Program-made: the position numbers and the translations under genes | The notes under the pieces: model-generated | Seen by the model: the letters and a program-made list of their open reading frames with translations, nothing else | Told to the model about the DNA's origin: nothing | The model's database searches: none | NCBI RefSeq assembly: GCF_014635085.1 | Contig: NZ_BMCH01000007.1 | Location: 110,721 to 174,720, forward strand | From: Asaia siamensis | GTDB taxonomy: Bacteria > Pseudomonadota > Alphaproteobacteria > Acetobacterales > Acetobacteraceae | Reading direction: 5' to 3' | Length of the DNA stretch: 64,000 nucleotides | Part shown: piece after piece, positions 62,301 to 64,000 of the stretch | How the letters are laid out: each line of letters opens with the position of its first letter | How positions within the stretch are numbered: position 1 is the stretch's first letter

Positions 62301-62798
62301 ATGAAGACATTATTCACGAAGGGTCTGCTTCTGGCGGGGATCGCCCTTGCTCTGCCCGTCTCCGGCGTGTTGGCCGACGACGCCAAACCGGCGGTCGCGC
62401 AAAAGCCGCTCGAAAAAGCGCCCCTGACAATCACTGACCGTCAGGGACACAAGCATGAGTTCACGGTCGAGATAGCCCGCAGTGAAAAAGAGAAGGAAGC
62501 AGGCGAGACATTTCGTGCGTCGCCCCCTGAGGGCACCGGAATGCTCTTTCTCTTCACGCCGCCCGAGGCTGCAGCGATGTGGATGCACGACACCCCTGCC
62601 TCGCTCGATATGGTGTTCATAGCGCCTGATGGCCATATTCAGGCGATGGCGGAAAAGACGGTCCCGTTCAGTGAAAGACGCCTGAGCGGCAATGGCGATT
62701 CTGCTGCGGTGCTTGAAGTGGCAGCGGGCACGATGGAGAAGAATGGTATCGTCGTTGGAGACGTCGTTTCCTCCAAAGCCCTGCCGACGGCACGCTGA
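62301..62798 (+). CDS. Secreted DUF192 protein
   Basis: 165 residues. A signal peptide ends at LADD (about residue 25). The DUF192 region holds FTVEIARSEKEKEAGETF, GTGMLFLFTPPEAAAMWMHDTPASLDMVFIAPDGHIQAMAEKTVPFS and LEVAAGTMEKNGIVVGDVV. The family is a small beta-barrel with unknown function. It is 17 bases after the hydrolase gene and 5 before the epimerase gene, so the three form one operon. Confidence 0.88.
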   Translation: MKTLFTKGLLLAGIALALPVSGVLADDAKPAVAQKPLEKAPLTITDRQGHKHEFTVEIARSEKEKEAGETFRASPPEGTGMLFLFTPPEAAAMWMHDTPASLDMVFIAPDGHIQAMAEKTVPFSERRLSGNGDSAAVLEVAAGTMEKNGIVVGDVVSSKALPTAR

Positions 62799-62803
62799 AG
62801 GCA

Positions 62804-63817
62804 ATGAAGATCTTCCTGACAGGCGCGGCAGGGTTCGTCGGTTATCATGTGGCTGAGCGGTTGCTGAGCCAGGGGCACGAGGTGGTCGGGTTCGACTCAC
62901 TGAACGATTATTACAGCGTTCAGCTGAAAAAGGACCGTCTGGGCCAGCTTGCGCCGAAACCGGGCTTCACTTTCCGTCAGGGTGATCTGAGCATTCGGGA
63001 TGATGTCGATGCCATCATGGCCGAGCATCCAGACATCACACATATCGTCCATCTCGCGGCACAGGCTGGTGTGCGTTATTCGCTGGCCGATCCCTGTGCC
63101 TATATCACCGCCAATATGATGGGCCATGTCGTGCTGCTTGAGGCGGCACGTCACCTGACGGGTCTTCGCCATATCGTCTATGCCTCGTCTTCCTCGGTTT
63201 ATGGCCTCAACGAGACCATGCCTTTTCGTGAGACCGATGCGGTCGATCGGCCCGGCTCCTTTTATGCGGTGACCAAGAGAGCAGGCGAACTGACAGCACA
63301 CGCCTATGCGCATCTCTACGGCCTTCGTCAGACAGGGCTGCGCTTTTTCACGGCCTATGGTCCGTGGGGGCGGCCTGATATGGCCTATTACAAATTCGCC
63401 CGTGCCATCACGGCAGGTAAGCCGCTTACCCTTTATGCGGGCGAGGGGCTGGCCCGCGATTTCACCTATATCGACGATATTGTCTCCGGTGTGGTGGCGG
63501 CTTTGGCCCATGAGCCGGAGAAGGGTGTTTCCCGCGTGTTCAATCTGGGTAGTGATTCTCCCACCCCGGTGAGTCGTCTGGTGGCGCTGCTCGAGAGCGA
63601 GCTCGGGTGCAAGGCTGTGATCGAGGCAAAGCGTCGGCCCCTTTCCGATGTCGAGGCCACCTGGTCTTCCCATGAGGAAATAACAGCGCTTACCGGCTGG
63701 CGTCCTGTCGTAAGCCTTGAGGAAGGCGTTCGCCGGTTTGTCGAATGGTTCCGGGCTTATGAGCCTCAGGAAGCCGATGCGGGAAGCGTCACCGATTTCG
63801 ATTGCGCTGCCGGTTGA
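62804..63817 (+). CDS. NAD-dependent epimerase (UDP-glucuronate 4-epimerase-like)
   Basis: 337 residues. An extended SDR. GAAGFVGYHVAERL is the NAD loop, LAAQAGVRYSLADPCAYI, ASSSSVYGLNETMPF and SFYAVTKRAGEL (Tyr-x3-Lys) carry the active site, and FFTAYGPWGRPDMAYYKF and RDFTYIDDIV are characteristic of the GAE/CapI/LspL group that converts UDP-glucuronate to UDP-galacturonate. The product would feed surface polysaccharide. The usual length is about 335 residues. Third gene of the hydrolase-DUF192 unit. Confidence 0.88.
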   Translation: MKIFLTGAAGFVGYHVAERLLSQGHEVVGFDSLNDYYSVQLKKDRLGQLAPKPGFTFRQGDLSIRDDVDAIMAEHPDITHIVHLAAQAGVRYSLADPCAYITANMMGHVVLLEAARHLTGLRHIVYASSSSVYGLNETMPFRETDAVDRPGSFYAVTKRAGELTAHAYAHLYGLRQTGLRFFTAYGPWGRPDMAYYKFARAITAGKPLTLYAGEGLARDFTYIDDIVSGVVAALAHEPEKGVSRVFNLGSDSPTPVSRLVALLESELGCKAVIEAKRRPLSDVEATWSSHEEITALTGWRPVVSLEEGVRRFVEWFRAYEPQEADAGSVTDFDCAAG

Positions 63818-63896
63818 ACGGTGTCGTTCAGACCTGCGTGTTTGAACGTCTGGTCGAGTTTTTTTGAATTGGTGTCATTTTTTTGAAATTTTGTGA

Positions 63897-63924
63897 TTGA
63901 CGGGTGTGGGTGTGGGGTCTAAAA
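63897..63924 (+). promoter_or_regulatory. Strong promoter and leader at the window edge (possibly rRNA operon)
   Basis: TTGACG (63897-63902) and CTAAAA (63919-63924) are separated by 16 bases, preceded by T-tracts around 63859-63894 that could act as an UP element. Downstream is a hairpin (63931-63937 with 63951-63957) and a G-rich leader. The arrangement resembles rRNA operon promoters of this group. The downstream gene is outside the window, so the identity is inference. Confidence 0.4.
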
Positions 63925-64000
63925 GCCCGTTCACCGCAGCGGAACACGCCGCGGTGACTGCCTTGGGAACTGAGTGATATCAGTGAGTTAGGGTAAGGTT

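Overview
The window is a gene-dense, GC-rich chromosomal segment whose content points to an acetic acid bacterium (Acetobacteraceae, Alphaproteobacteria). The evidence is the long-chain mannitol 2-dehydrogenase, the alphaproteobacterial order mnmE-mnmG-rsmG-parA-parB with parS sites, L25 of the long Ctc type next to pth and ychF, an opgG/opgH/opgC glucan system, and many short intergenic GC palindromes. The genus assignment is inference; no rRNA lies inside the window.

Layout. 1-4.8 kb: class II aldolase (minus), TetR regulator, glutaminyl cyclotransferase, IclR regulator, YggT. 4.8-10.5 kb: tRNA-Ala(CGC), a two-lobed retropepsin-like protease behind xerC, priA divergent from xerC, a small Cys-rich membrane protein, and rpmJ followed by a TPR protein. 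10.5-13.9 kb: two small secreted proteins around oligopeptidase B. 14.1-23.4 kb: opgH/opgG, mannitol dehydrogenase, a FUSC-type membrane protein, a Do-like protease and opgC, all on the minus strand. 23.5-30.1 kb: mrp with a tiny lipoprotein, a secreted protein, a TonB-dependent receptor, a PlsC acyltransferase and an HdeD protein. 30.1-35.5 kb: trpBA, corA with a coupled secreted protein, and rho with a long leader and a strong terminator.

35.5-41.6 kb is a chromosome-maintenance and tRNA-modification block: ogt, then mnmE-mnmG-rsmG-parA-parB overlapping head to tail, with two parS sites inside coding sequence and a third at 29.4 kb, followed by tRNA-Lys(CTT). 41.9-48.2 kb: tRNA-Gln(TTG), a TetR-like protein, proC-ybjN, ubiK, hldD, and the coupled lgt-pgeF-lipoprotein operon. 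48.3-51.4 kb looks like an accessory island: a GT61-like glycosyltransferase, a roughly 120 bp extremely AT-rich spacer, and a three-lipoprotein operon (CsgG-like, DUF4810, GNA1162/DUF799). 51.7-60 kb: prs, a histidine phosphatase, L25, pth, ychF, glycerate kinase, and the proA-nadD-rsfS-rlmH operon. 60-63.8 kb: CHAP protein, RidA, metallo-beta-lactamase-fold hydrolase, DUF192 protein and a UDP-glucuronate 4-epimerase-like enzyme. The last 100 bases look like the promoter and leader of a strong transcription unit (possibly rRNA) outside the window.

The most interesting items are: rsfS, which has no ATG/GTG/TTG codon ahead of its conserved core and seems to start at ATC; the CsgG/DUF4810/GNA1162 trio beside the AT-rich GT61 locus; the parS cluster; and a dispersed family of intergenic multi-hairpin elements.
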